NCBI GenBank assembly: GCA_944393295.1
Contig: CALXZR010000066.1
Coordinates: 1-36,388, forward strand
Length of the DNA stretch: 36,388 nucleotides
Direction: 5' to 3'
Origin: an uncultured Clostridia bacterium
GTDB taxonomy: Bacteria; Bacillota_A; Clostridia; TANB77; CAG-508
The translations under genes were made by a program, and so were the position numbers. Shown piece by piece: positions 1-9,031 of the stretch (position 1 is its first letter; every line of letters starts with the position of its first letter). Under the pieces are notes generated by a model, which did not search any database, had not been told where the DNA came from, and saw nothing but the letters and a program-made list of their open reading frames with translations.

Positions 1-37
1 AGAAATAGGTGGAAACTTAAAAACAACATCTTTAAAA

Positions 38-82
38 AAGCACTAAATAAATTAGTGCTTCGTGTGAACGAAGTTCACATTT
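38..82 (+). terminator. Two tandem hairpins, probable terminator of a gene left of the window
   Basis: A 9-bp stem (38-46 with 52-60, loop of 5) is followed at once by a 7-bp stem (63-69 with 73-79, GAA loop) and a short T run. They lie before the first gene and probably end transcription of an upstream gene outside the window. The T tract is weak, so termination efficiency is uncertain. Confidence 0.5.
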
Positions 83-156
83 GTTCTTTATAACTAATTT
101 GGAAAATTAATGTATAGAAGCTAAAAAAAGGATTCATACTAAAATTAGGTGAAACT

Positions 157-978
157 ATGAATTCGATTATTTATATTATATTAGGTTGCATAATTTCTTC
201 CTTTGGAATATCAGTATTTTTACTTCCAAACCAGCTTTCTAATGGAGGATTTTCTGGAATAGCCACAATAGGATTTTATTTTTTAAAAATACCAATGAGT
301 ATAACTATTATATTACTTAATATACCATTTTTTATATTAGGATATTTTAAATTAGGAAAAAAATTTATGATAAAAACAATAATATCAACTACTATATATT
401 CTTTATGTATTGATTTGTTTTCAAAAATACCACCACTTACAGATGATAGATTTTTAGCAAGCATATATGGAGGAATTGTAGTTGGCATAGGATTAGCTCT
501 AATTTTTAAAGCTGGAAGTTCTACAGGCGGAACAGATCTTATAGCTTACATTATACAAGTATATAAAGATGGATTTAGAATAAGTAATATATTAGTTGGA
601 TTAGATATATTTGTAGTAACTTTAAACTTAATTTGTTTTAGACAAATAGAGATAGGTTTATATTCAGCAATTACAATTTATATTGTAGGAAAAATGCTAG
701 ATATAGTGTTTGAAGGCTTAAATTTTAGTAAAATGATATATATAATTTCAGATGAAAATGAGAAAATAGCAAGTAAAATTACAAAAGAATTAAGTAGAGG
801 CTTAACTGGTTTTTATGGAAAAGGTATGTATACAGGAAAGCAAAAAACAATTATTTTATGTGTTACTAATAGAAGAAATATAATATATATTAAAAATTTG
901 GCAAAAGAAATAGATCCTTATTCTTTTATAATAATAACTGATGCAAGAGAAGTATATGGATTAGGCTTTAAAAATTAA
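157..978 (+). CDS. YitT family membrane protein (DUF2179 C-terminal domain)
   Basis: A 273-residue integral membrane protein. About five hydrophobic segments fill residues 1-185 and include the family-typical glycine-rich stretches LPNQLSNGGFSG (about 23-34) and GSSTGGTDLIAY (about 120-131). A soluble DUF2179 domain follows (about 195-270), ending with DAREVYGLGF, the usual end of this family. Length fits the family. The ATG at 157 has the ribosome site AGGTGAA about 4 bases upstream. The molecular function of YitT proteins is not firmly known; transport has been proposed. It seems to be a single-gene unit: the next gene is 108 bases away and has its own promoter. Confidence 0.88.
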   Translation: MNSIIYIILGCIISSFGISVFLLPNQLSNGGFSGIATIGFYFLKIPMSITIILLNIPFFILGYFKLGKKFMIKTIISTTIYSLCIDLFSKIPPLTDDRFLASIYGGIVVGIGLALIFKAGSSTGGTDLIAYIIQVYKDGFRISNILVGLDIFVVTLNLICFRQIEIGLYSAITIYIVGKMLDIVFEGLNFSKMIYIISDENEKIASKITKELSRGLTGFYGKGMYTGKQKTIILCVTNRRNIIYIKNLAKEIDPYSFIIITDAREVYGLGFKN

Positions 979-1002
979 TACATCTAAATTTAAATATTTC
1001 CA

Positions 1003-1031
1003 TTGATAAATAGAAGAATATGTAATAAAAT
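1003..1031 (+). promoter_or_regulatory. Putative sigma-A promoter for the ogg-addB-alr run
   Basis: TTGATA at 1003-1008 and TAAAAT at 1026-1031 are separated by 17 bases, about 55 bases before the ogg start. No other good promoter was seen before the downstream genes of this run. Confidence 0.5.
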
Positions 1032-1086
1032 AAAAGTGAATTGTAACATAAAATGGAATTTATAAATTAAGTAAGGAAGATAAAAA

Positions 1087-1962
1087 ATGGAAGAACAGAT
1101 ATATATATTAGAGAATCAAAAATCCTTTTGTATGAAACACATTTTTGAATGTGGACAATGTTTTAGATGGAATAAAGAGGAAGATGGTAGCTACACAGGA
1201 GTTATAAACGGGGCAGTTTTAAATGTTAATCAGAATAAAGAAAAAATAATATTTAAAGGAATTAGCAAAAATAACTTAGAGGAAGTAGTGAGAAGCTACT
1301 TTGATTTAGATAATAATTACGAAATAATGAAAGAAAAACTTTCAAAAATAGATAATTTTATGGAAGAGAGCATAAAATTTGGAGAAGGAATTAGAATTTT
1401 AAATCAGGACTTATGGGAATGTATAATATCTTTTATTATATCTGCGAATAATAATATTCCAAGAATAAAAAAGATAATAGAAGCAATCTCAAGAAAATAC
1501 GGAAACGAGATCATTTGGCAAGGTAAAAAATATTATTTGTTTCCAACAATAGAACAATTATCAAAGGCTAGTATAGAAGATTTGAGAGCTTTAGGAACAG
1601 GCTTTAGAGATAAAAGGATTTATAATACAACTCAAATGATATATAAAGGAGAAATAAGCTTAGAAAAAATAAAGAATTTAAAAAATAGCAATAGTATTAA
1701 AGAAGAACTTTTGAAATTAGATGGAGTTGGAAATAAAGTTGCTGATTGTATAATGCTATTTTCTTTAAAGCGCTATGATGTATTTCCTATAGATGTGTGG
1801 GTTAGAAGAGTAATGAATGATTTGTATTTACACAAAGAAAATGAAGAAGATGTTAATAAAAAAGAATTACAAGCATTGGCAGAAGAAAAATATAAGGATT
1901 TGGCAGGAATAGCCCAACAATATTTGTTCTACTGGAGAAGAGAGGATAAAAATTCTGCATAA
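1087..1962 (+). CDS. ogg: 8-oxoguanine DNA glycosylase/AP lyase (OGG1 type)
   Basis: A 291-residue base-excision repair enzyme that removes 8-oxoguanine and nicks the strand by beta-elimination. The N-terminal OGG domain carries the family sequence ECGQCFRW (21-28). The helix-hairpin-helix/GPD domain follows; its hairpin LDGVGNKVADC holds the expected catalytic lysine K217, and FPIDVWVRR holds the catalytic aspartate D236. The 19-residue K-to-D spacing equals that of human OGG1. The ATG at 1087 follows AAGGAAGA. It is the first gene of a run that also holds addB and a uracil-DNA glycosylase, which suggests a repair theme. Confidence 0.95.
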   Translation: MEEQIYILENQKSFCMKHIFECGQCFRWNKEEDGSYTGVINGAVLNVNQNKEKIIFKGISKNNLEEVVRSYFDLDNNYEIMKEKLSKIDNFMEESIKFGEGIRILNQDLWECIISFIISANNNIPRIKKIIEAISRKYGNEIIWQGKKYYLFPTIEQLSKASIEDLRALGTGFRDKRIYNTTQMIYKGEISLEKIKNLKNSNSIKEELLKLDGVGNKVADCIMLFSLKRYDVFPIDVWVRRVMNDLYLHKENEEDVNKKELQALAEEKYKDLAGIAQQYLFYWRREDKNSA

Positions 1963-1994
1963 GATAAATTTATTATATAGAAGGGATTAAGAAT

Positions 1995-3206
1995 ATGGGA
2001 AAAAATAGAGGAGAAAATTTTGTAACAGCTGTATTAATGGTTGCAATTATAGTAATATTCTCTGTAACAACATATTTTTGTTTAGATATATTTGAAATAA
2101 TAGATGTTCCAGAAAAGTATAGTTTGGTTAGCTTACTAGGCTCAAAAATAGAGCTTTCTACTGTGGCTGAAAGTATAGAAGAAGTACTACCAGAAGAAGA
2201 GGTTAAAAAGAAAGTTGTAATAGATAATTCAACATCAAAAAATGAAACTTATACAAATGTACAACCACCTACTTTTGATGTAGTAAAAGATGGAACAACA
2301 GTAGAGGGTAATAGTTCAAATTTTGGAACACAAAAAACAATGACTGCAGAGACAGAGTTTTACTACAATCAATTAGATTCTTATGCTAAAGTCATTTATA
2401 CAGAATTATATAATCATAAAGAAGACTTAAAAACAGGTTTACATACTATTGATTTTGATGTTACATTTAACGACTTACTTCATGAGGAAAACGGAGCAGA
2501 AACATTGGAAAATGATTTTCAATTAGCTGTAAATGCTTTAGTTTTTGATAAACCTGATATATTCTTTTTGGATATTACAAAGATGTATCTATTTACAGAA
2601 ATTACTACTTTTGGTCCAAAGAAAACATACAGAATTTCAATAGGACCAAATAATAATATACCATATTTAGCTACACCTTTTACAAATAAAGAAAGTGTAG
2701 AAAATGCTGAAAGGCAAATTGATGAAATTGTATATAATATAGGTTTTTCTTCTGATGTATATGAGCAAATAAGAACAGCACATGATTATATAATAGAAAA
2801 TACAGAATATGATCAAACTGTTTCAAAAGCCAATATATATAGTATATATGGAACATTAATAAATAGAGAAGCTGTATGTGAAGGATATGCAAAAACATTT
2901 AAATATATAATGGACAAATTAAATATACCTTGTATTATTGCTTGTGGAGTTGGTCAAAATTCAAGAGGAGAATCAGAAAGTCATGCTTGGAATTATGTTA
3001 GATTAGAAGATAAATGGTATGCTGTTGATGTAACTTGGGATGATCCTGTTATTGTGGGATATGGAAATGCAACTAATGAAATGAGATATCAGTATTTTCT
3101 AAATGGTTCAAATAGCTTTTTTGAAGACCATACAGAAGATGGAAATTTAATAGGAACATATAGATTTGAATATCCGATATTAAGTGTAGAAAATTATGAA
3201 AAATAG
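1995..3206 (+). CDS. Membrane-anchored transglutaminase-like (TGc) protein
   Basis: A 403-residue protein with one N-terminal hydrophobic segment (about 10-31) acting as a signal anchor, a low-complexity Glu/Ser/Thr stretch (about 55-120), and a transglutaminase-like domain toward the C-terminus. The catalytic triad is visible: C295 in REAVCEGYAK, H330 in ESHAWNYV and D345 in YAVDVTWDD. This is the arrangement of bacterial secreted TGc proteins, many of which act as proteases or peptide-modifying enzymes rather than crosslinkers. The domain therefore probably faces outward, perhaps on wall or surface proteins, but the substrate is unknown. It sits 32 bases after ogg and 11 bases before addB. 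Ribosome site AAGGGA precedes the ATG. Confidence 0.85.
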   Translation: MGKNRGENFVTAVLMVAIIVIFSVTTYFCLDIFEIIDVPEKYSLVSLLGSKIELSTVAESIEEVLPEEEVKKKVVIDNSTSKNETYTNVQPPTFDVVKDGTTVEGNSSNFGTQKTMTAETEFYYNQLDSYAKVIYTELYNHKEDLKTGLHTIDFDVTFNDLLHEENGAETLENDFQLAVNALVFDKPDIFFLDITKMYLFTEITTFGPKKTYRISIGPNNNIPYLATPFTNKESVENAERQIDEIVYNIGFSSDVYEQIRTAHDYIIENTEYDQTVSKANIYSIYGTLINREAVCEGYAKTFKYIMDKLNIPCIIACGVGQNSRGESESHAWNYVRLEDKWYAVDVTWDDPVIVGYGNATNEMRYQYFLNGSNSFFEDHTEDGNLIGTYRFEYPILSVENYEK

Positions 3207-3217
3207 GAATGTAAAAA

Positions 3218-6200
3218 ATGAAATTTAAACTTGTTTATGGTAGAAGTGGAACTGGAAAAAGTACATATATATATGAAGATATAAAAAATAAAAAAGACGA
3301 TAATCAAATTTTTTTAATAGTTCCAGAGCAAAGTAACTTAATGGCAGAGCAAAATTTATTTAAATATACTGGTAAAAATACCTTGATGAACATAGAGGTT
3401 CTAACTTTAAGTAGAATGATTACAAGAGTTGAAGATGAGCTTGGTGGTAAATTAGATACCAAGCTTTCAAAAGTTGGAAAAAGTATGCTTATTTATAATT
3501 TACTTATTAAATATAAATCTAAATTACAGTTTTTAGGTAAAACTGCAAAAAATGCAGATACAGTAAGCCAATTGATAACTGAATTTAAAAAGCATAATAT
3601 AAAACCTGAAAATATAAAAGAACTAAAAACAGAGAATAAATATCAAGAACTAAAATTACAAGATATTTTATTTTTATATGAGACTTATGAGTCAAACCTT
3701 TCGAATAAATTGGTAGATGAAAATGATAAATTAGATATATTGTCAAGTAAATTAACTGAGTCTAAATTATTAGATAATACATATATTTATATAGATGACT
3801 TTCAAGGTTTTACTGAGCAGGAATTTAAAATTGTAAGTAAAATAATGGACAAATGTAAAGAATTAACTGTAGTAGTAACTTTGGATGAATTAAATACATT
3901 AACAAAACCAGAAAATGATTTATTTTATTTTAATAAATTATTTGCTGTAAGATTATTAGATTTAGCAGAAAAAAAGAATGCTAGTATAGAAAAAATAAAA
4001 TTAGAAAAAAATTTACGTGCTAAAACTCCAGAATTAAAATTTTTAGAAGAAAATTTTAATAAGATATCTGCCAAACAATATTCAAATGAAGTTAAAAATA
4101 TATCTATTTGTTTATCTAATGATGTTTATGCGGAATTAGAAGAGGTTGCAAAACAGATTACAACTTTAGTTCAAAAAGAGAACTATAGATATAATGAAAT
4201 TTCAATTATTACACAGAATACAGAAAGCTATGCAGAGGATGCAAAGGCAATTTTTGAAAAATTCAATATACCAATTTTTATAGATGAGAAGAAAAAGTTA
4301 AATCAAAATATAATAATGCAATTTATTTTGTCAATGCTTGAAATTTTCCAAAAGAATTGGTCTTATGAAGCTATGTTTACATATATAAAATCAGATTTAT
4401 TGCAAATACAAGAAGAGGATATTTATGAATTAGAGAATTATTGTAGAAAATGGGGAATTAAAGGCAAAAAATGGAATAAAGAATTCAACTATGAAGCAGT
4501 AAATAAAACACAAGAAAAATTAGAAATTTTAAGAAATAAAATTTTAAAACCACTAAATAATTTTAAAAATGAAATAGAAAATAATAAAAGTGTTGTTCAA
4601 ATTTGCAAAGCTTTATATAATTTTCTAAAAGAAAATGAAATAGATGAAGTTTTAAATAAACAATTAGAAAAAATCCAAAATACAGAACTGGCTCAAGAAT
4701 ATCAAACTAGTATAAAAATTTTAATGAATATTTTGGATGAGATGGTATTAGTTTTTAATGATGACAATATTTCGATTCAAAAATTTAAAGAACTTATGCA
4801 AATAGGTTTTGATAGTAGTGAACTTGGTAAAATTCCTTTGTCACAAGATATTGTTATTCTAGGTGATACTGAAAGAAGTAGAAATCATCAAATTAAAATA
4901 TTATTTGTAGTGGGAATGAATGATGGAGCATTTCCAAAGCATTCAAGAGAGGAAGGCTTTTTGAATGATACAGATAGAAAATTCTTTAGAGAAAATGGTC
5001 TATCTGTTGCTAAAGATTCAACAGAACTTTTATACGATGAACAATTTAATATATATAGAACTTTTTCTATGCCATCAGAAAAAATTTTTTTATCTTATTG
5101 TATGACAGATGCAGAAGGCAAAAGTATTAGACCTTCTATTACTTTAAAGAAAATAAAAAGATTATATCCCAATTTAAAAGAAAAAAGTAATATTATTGCT
5201 AATACTTTCTCTTTTGCAAATGAAAAAGTAACTTTTGAAGAAGCTTTAAATCAATATAAAGAATTTTTAGAGGGAAAAGAAATATCAGGAGATTGGGTAA
5301 ATTTTATATGTTATTTTTACAGAAAAAATCCATATCAATTTGAAAGATTGACCTCTGGCTTTTATTATACAAATCAAGCAGAGAGAATAAAAGAGGAAAA
5401 TATAAAAAGACTTTATGGAAATAACTTAAAAACTAGTGTATCAAGATTGGAAAATTATAGAAAATGTCCTTTTTCCTTTCATTTAACTTATGGACTAAAG
5501 CTTAAAGAAAAAGAAGATTTAAAAATAGAAGCGATAGATACAGGTTCTTTTATGCATGAAGTAATAGATAGATTTTTTGAATTTATAAATAATAATGAAA
5601 AGGATATAAAATTGCTAGAGGAAGATGAAATTCAAAAAATTGTAAATGAAATAATAGAAGAGTTATTACAAGCTAGTAAATATTATATTTTTAATAGTAC
5701 AGCTAAATTCAGAATGTTAACAAAAAAATTGAAAAAAGTAGTTGCAAAGTCAATTTCTTATATAATTTATTCTTTAAAATATAGTGATTTTAAACCTATT
5801 GGAAATGAAGTGGAATTTGGAAAAGATGGAGCTTATAAACCTATTACAATTGATATTGAAAATGGACAAAAGGTAGAGATAACAGGAAAGATAGATAGAA
5901 TAGATATAGGTAAAATAGATAATAAAACTTATGTTAGAATAATTGATTATAAATCTTCTATAAAAAAATTAGATTTAAATCAAGTAGAGGCAGGACTTCA
6001 AATACAACTTATTACATATTTAGATGCTATTACAGAGCAAGAGGCATATTTGCCTAGTGGAATATTATATTTAGGTTTAATAGATAGCGTAAAAAAAGCT
6101 GCTAGAAATATGAGTGATGAAGAAATTGAAAATGATTTGAGAAAAAGTTATAAAATGCAAGGTTTAATTTTAGCAGATGTAAAAGTTATACATTCAATGG

Positions 6201-6484
6201 ATACAAAGCTTGAAACAGGAAGTTCAGATATAATACCAGTTTATATAGGAAAAACAGGAGAAATTAGTTCAAGTAAATCTTCTGTTGCAACGAAAGAAGA
6301 ATTTGAAAATCTGCAAAAAAAGGTAAAAGAAACTATTAAAGAAATTTCAAAAGAAATTTTAAAAGGAAAAATAGATATAAAACCCTATAAATACCAGAAA
6401 AAGACAGGATGTGATTATTGTAAATATCGCACAATTTGTATGTTTGATCCAACAAGAAAAGATAATGAATTTTTCTACATTTAG
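3218..6484 (+). CDS. addB: AddB subunit of the AddAB helicase-nuclease
   Basis: A 1088-residue protein of the usual AddB size. AddAB resects double-strand breaks to start RecA-dependent repair. Visible parts are an N-terminal Walker A (GRSGTGKS, 8-15), a helicase-like core, and a C-terminal RecB-family nuclease with the catalytic segment IIDYKSS (D910, K912). The four iron-sulfur cysteines are also present: C750 (ENYRKCPFSF) and C1065, C1068 and C1074 (GCDYCKYRTIC), which clamp the nuclease domain. The start has only a weak site (AGGAATG). The partner addA normally follows directly, but here alanine racemase follows 9 bases later and no addA lies in the window. Confidence 0.93.
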   Translation: MKFKLVYGRSGTGKSTYIYEDIKNKKDDNQIFLIVPEQSNLMAEQNLFKYTGKNTLMNIEVLTLSRMITRVEDELGGKLDTKLSKVGKSMLIYNLLIKYKSKLQFLGKTAKNADTVSQLITEFKKHNIKPENIKELKTENKYQELKLQDILFLYETYESNLSNKLVDENDKLDILSSKLTESKLLDNTYIYIDDFQGFTEQEFKIVSKIMDKCKELTVVVTLDELNTLTKPENDLFYFNKLFAVRLLDLAEKKNASIEKIKLEKNLRAKTPELKFLEENFNKISAKQYSNEVKNISICLSNDVYAELEEVAKQITTLVQKENYRYNEISIITQNTESYAEDAKAIFEKFNIPIFIDEKKKLNQNIIMQFILSMLEIFQKNWSYEAMFTYIKSDLLQIQEEDIYELENYCRKWGIKGKKWNKEFNYEAVNKTQEKLEILRNKILKPLNNFKNEIENNKSVVQICKALYNFLKENEIDEVLNKQLEKIQNTELAQEYQTSIKILMNILDEMVLVFNDDNISIQKFKELMQIGFDSSELGKIPLSQDIVILGDTERSRNHQIKILFVVGMNDGAFPKHSREEGFLNDTDRKFFRENGLSVAKDSTELLYDEQFNIYRTFSMPSEKIFLSYCMTDAEGKSIRPSITLKKIKRLYPNLKEKSNIIANTFSFANEKVTFEEALNQYKEFLEGKEISGDWVNFICYFYRKNPYQFERLTSGFYYTNQAERIKEENIKRLYGNNLKTSVSRLENYRKCPFSFHLTYGLKLKEKEDLKIEAIDTGSFMHEVIDRFFEFINNNEKDIKLLEEDEIQKIVNEIIEELLQASKYYIFNSTAKFRMLTKKLKKVVAKSISYIIYSLKYSDFKPIGNEVEFGKDGAYKPITIDIENGQKVEITGKIDRIDIGKIDNKTYVRIIDYKSSIKKLDLNQVEAGLQIQLITYLDAITEQEAYLPSGILYLGLIDSVKKAARNMSDEEIENDLRKSYKMQGLILADVKVIHSMDTKLETGSSDIIPVYIGKTGEISSSKSSVATKEEFENLQKKVKETIKEISKEILKGKIDIKPYKYQKKTGCDYCKYRTICMFDPTRKDNEFFYI

Positions 6485-6493
6485 GAGGTATTA

Positions 6494-7579
6494 ATGGAAA
6501 ATAGACAATCTGTTTTAGAAGTAAGCTGTGAAGCTTTTAAAAGAAATGTTCAAGAAATTCAAAAATACATAGGTAAAAAGGAAATAATGCCAGTAATTAA
6601 AGCTAATGCTTATGGTACTTATATTAATAAAAACTTAGAGCTAATAAAAGATTTTAAAATAGTTGCTGTTGCAATGGTTTTAGAAGCAATAGAACTTAGA
6701 AAAACAGGTTTTGAAAATGAAATATTTGTATTAAATCAACCATATAGTGAAGATATACCAAATATTATTAAATATAATGTGTCCGTAGGAATATCAAGTA
6801 AAGAGTTTTTAGAAGAACTTAAAAAATATAATTCAAAAATAAGAGTTCATATAGAATTAGAAACTGGTATGGGAAGAACAGGAGTAGATTTAAAAGATTT
6901 AGAAGAATTTATTAAATTAGTTAAAGAAAATAAAAATATAGAAGTAGATGGTGTATATACACATTTTTCTTCAGCAGATGATGATTTTGAATTTACTAAA
7001 AAACAAATAGAAAAATTTGAAGAAGGAGTAAAACTGGTAAAACAAGAATTCCCTAAGATTAAATATATACATTCTTCAGCATCTAATGGACTCCTTAATT
7101 TTAAAAGTAATATTTGTAATTTAGTAAGACCAGGAATAATTTTATATGGATATGAAGCATGTAAAACAACTTTAGATAAGATAAAATTAATACCTACTAC
7201 TAAGCTTAAATCTAAGATTTGTTTTATAAAAGAAATCGAGAGAAGAACAAGTATTAGTTATGGAAGAAAATTTATTTCTGATAGCAAAATGAGAATTGCA
7301 ACAGTTGGAATAGGATACGCTGATGGAATAGGAAGAGCTCTTACCAATAAAGGTGAGGTCGTAATAAAAGGGAAAAAGGCTAAAATAGTTGGAACCGTAT
7401 GTATGGATTCTTTTATGGTAGATATTACAGATATAGAAAATGTAAATATAGGGGATGAAGTGTTTATTTGGGATAATGATATTATTACATTAGAAGAAGT
7501 GGCTAAAAATTGTGATACGATTAATTATGAAATTATTTCTACAATATCAGATAGAGTACCTAGAAGATTTGTAAATTAA
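6494..7579 (+). CDS. alr: Alanine racemase
   Basis: A PLP enzyme of 361 residues that makes D-alanine for peptidoglycan. The N-terminal TIM barrel has the PLP-binding lysine K36 in VIKANAYG. The C-terminal beta domain holds the second catalytic base Y256 (SISYGRKF), the substrate-pocket CMDSF (303-307) and the terminal RVPRRF. Family enzymes usually read NAYGHG after the lysine; here it is NAYGTYINK, a change outside the catalytic pair. A strong AGGAGG lies 5 bases before the ATG. The gene follows addB by 9 bases and precedes pgeF by 21, so co-transcription is likely. Confidence 0.94.
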   Translation: MENRQSVLEVSCEAFKRNVQEIQKYIGKKEIMPVIKANAYGTYINKNLELIKDFKIVAVAMVLEAIELRKTGFENEIFVLNQPYSEDIPNIIKYNVSVGISSKEFLEELKKYNSKIRVHIELETGMGRTGVDLKDLEEFIKLVKENKNIEVDGVYTHFSSADDDFEFTKKQIEKFEEGVKLVKQEFPKIKYIHSSASNGLLNFKSNICNLVRPGIILYGYEACKTTLDKIKLIPTTKLKSKICFIKEIERRTSISYGRKFISDSKMRIATVGIGYADGIGRALTNKGEVVIKGKKAKIVGTVCMDSFMVDITDIENVNIGDEVFIWDNDIITLEEVAKNCDTINYEIISTISDRVPRRFVN

Positions 7580-7600
7580 ATATAAGTTAAGGAGAATAAT

Positions 7601-8393
7601 ATGTTTCAAATTAATAATTCCGAAATTATATATGTAAAAGGAAAAAATGTAGATTATCTTCAATTCAAGCGTTTATTAAAGTACAATATAAAGCATGCAT
7701 ATACATTAAGAGGAAAAAATGTAGATTTTTCTAAATATGGAGAACCTTCAAAAAAAAGTTATGAATTACTCTGTAAAGAGCTAGGTTTTGATTTTAATAA
7801 TTTATGTATTCCTATCCAAACACATACAGATATAGTTAAATGCGTAGGAGAAGATATTAGTAGTATTGATTTTGAAAATGTAGATGGCTTAATTACAAAA
7901 GAAAAAAATAAAATATTGATTTCTAGAAATGCAGATTGTATATTGTTTTTATTATATGATCCTCAAAAAAAGGTTATAGCGAATGTACATTCTGGTTGGA
8001 AGGGTACTTTTAAAAAAATAATTGAAAAAACAGTAATAAAAATGAGAGATTATTATGGCTCAAACCCAGAAGATATTATTTGCTGTATATGTCCTTCTAT
8101 AAGGAAATGTCATTTTGAAGTAGATGAAGATGTAAAAGAACTTTGCGAAGATATATTTTCTTTTACACGGACAAACAGATTCTTTTATAGAAAAAGCAGA
8201 TATAGTAGATGGAAAGCAAAAATACAAAATAGATACAGTATTAATTAATAAAATTTTATTAAAAGAGCTAGGAATAAAGGAAAAAAATATTATAGATAGT
8301 AATCTATGTTCTGTTTGCAATCAAGATATACTTTATTCGTATAGAGCAGAAGGTAAAGAATCAAAAAGAAATGTTGCAATAATAAGTTTGTAG
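7601..8393 (+). pseudogene. pgeF: Peptidoglycan editing factor PgeF (YlmD/DUF152) with a frameshift
   Basis: Family: copper/zinc laccase-like proteins, now described as peptidoglycan editing factors that remove L-Ser wrongly built in at position 1 of the stem peptide. The metal ligands are in place: His in IQTHTDIV, Cys in NADCILF and His in NVHSGWKG. The frame beginning at ATG 7601 runs correctly to about 8167, then degenerates and stops at 8248. Family-typical sequence resumes in the +1 frame from 8169 (GQTDSFIEKADIVDGKQ, then LCSVCN and YSYRAEG) and stops at 8393. One extra base near 8165-8168 explains this. It is either a real lesion or an assembly error; if corrected, the protein would be about 264 residues. 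Confidence 0.85.
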
Positions 8394-8409
8394 AAAAGGA
8401 ATATTAATT

Positions 8410-8976
8410 ATGGAAATAGATTTGGAGCAATTAGAAATAGAAGTAAAACAATGCAAAAAATGTGGGTTATGTAAAAACAGAACAAACACAGTATTTGGAA
8501 CTGGAAATAAAAATGCTACTATTATGTTTATAGGAGAAGGACCAGGAGCTGATGAAGATAGAGAAGGAATTCCTTTTGTAGGAAAAGCAGGAAAATTAAT
8601 GAATATGGCTTTTCAAGGAATAGGAATAAAAAGAGAGGAAGTTTATATTTGTAATGTTGTAAAATGTAGACCTCCAAATAATAGAACACCTTTAAAAGAA
8701 GAAGCTATGGCTTGTTTAGATTACTTAAGAGCTCAAGTAATAGAAATCAGACCAAAGATAATTGTTTTATTAGGAAATACAGCATTAAAAAATATTTTAG
8801 GTGATGAATATGGAATAACTTCTGCTAGAGGAAAATGGATAGAAAAAAAGGATATTTTATATATGCCTACTTTTCATCCAGCAGCATTATTAAGAGACGA
8901 AGCTAAAAAAATAGATTTTTGGGAAGATTTAGAATTAGTGGCTCAAAAATATAAAGAATTACAAATAGAAAAATAA
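8410..8976 (+). CDS. udg: Uracil-DNA glycosylase, iron-sulfur family 4 type
   Basis: A 188-residue enzyme that removes uracil from DNA arising from cytosine deamination or dUTP incorporation. Family 4 motifs are present: GEGPGADEDREG (42-53) and TFHPAALLR (154-162), plus cysteines for a 4Fe-4S cluster, probably C15, C18, C86 and C102 (C21 and C81 are also present). The proline-rich KCRPPNNRTP is typical. Ribosome site AAAAGGA precedes the ATG. It is the last gene of the ogg-addB-alr run, 16 bases after the end of pgeF, and is followed by a strong hairpin. A dUTPase is encoded elsewhere in the window and acts on the same problem. Confidence 0.93.
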   Translation: MEIDLEQLEIEVKQCKKCGLCKNRTNTVFGTGNKNATIMFIGEGPGADEDREGIPFVGKAGKLMNMAFQGIGIKREEVYICNVVKCRPPNNRTPLKEEAMACLDYLRAQVIEIRPKIIVLLGNTALKNILGDEYGITSARGKWIEKKDILYMPTFHPAALLRDEAKKIDFWEDLELVAQKYKELQIEK

Positions 8977-8980
8977 AATA

Positions 8981-9017
8981 CACCTCCAAGTATTAGAGCA
9001 TCTAACATTTGGAGGTG
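8981..9017. terminator. Bidirectional terminator between udg and the - strand gene
   Basis: Perfect outer 9-bp stem (8981-8989 with 9009-9017) continuing through a nearly paired 3-base step into a perfect inner stem (8993-8997 with 9001-9005, GCA loop). The T-rich side is stronger on the - strand, so it probably serves the converging - strand gene best and udg as well. Confidence 0.8.
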
Positions 9018-9031
9018 CATTTAAATATATA

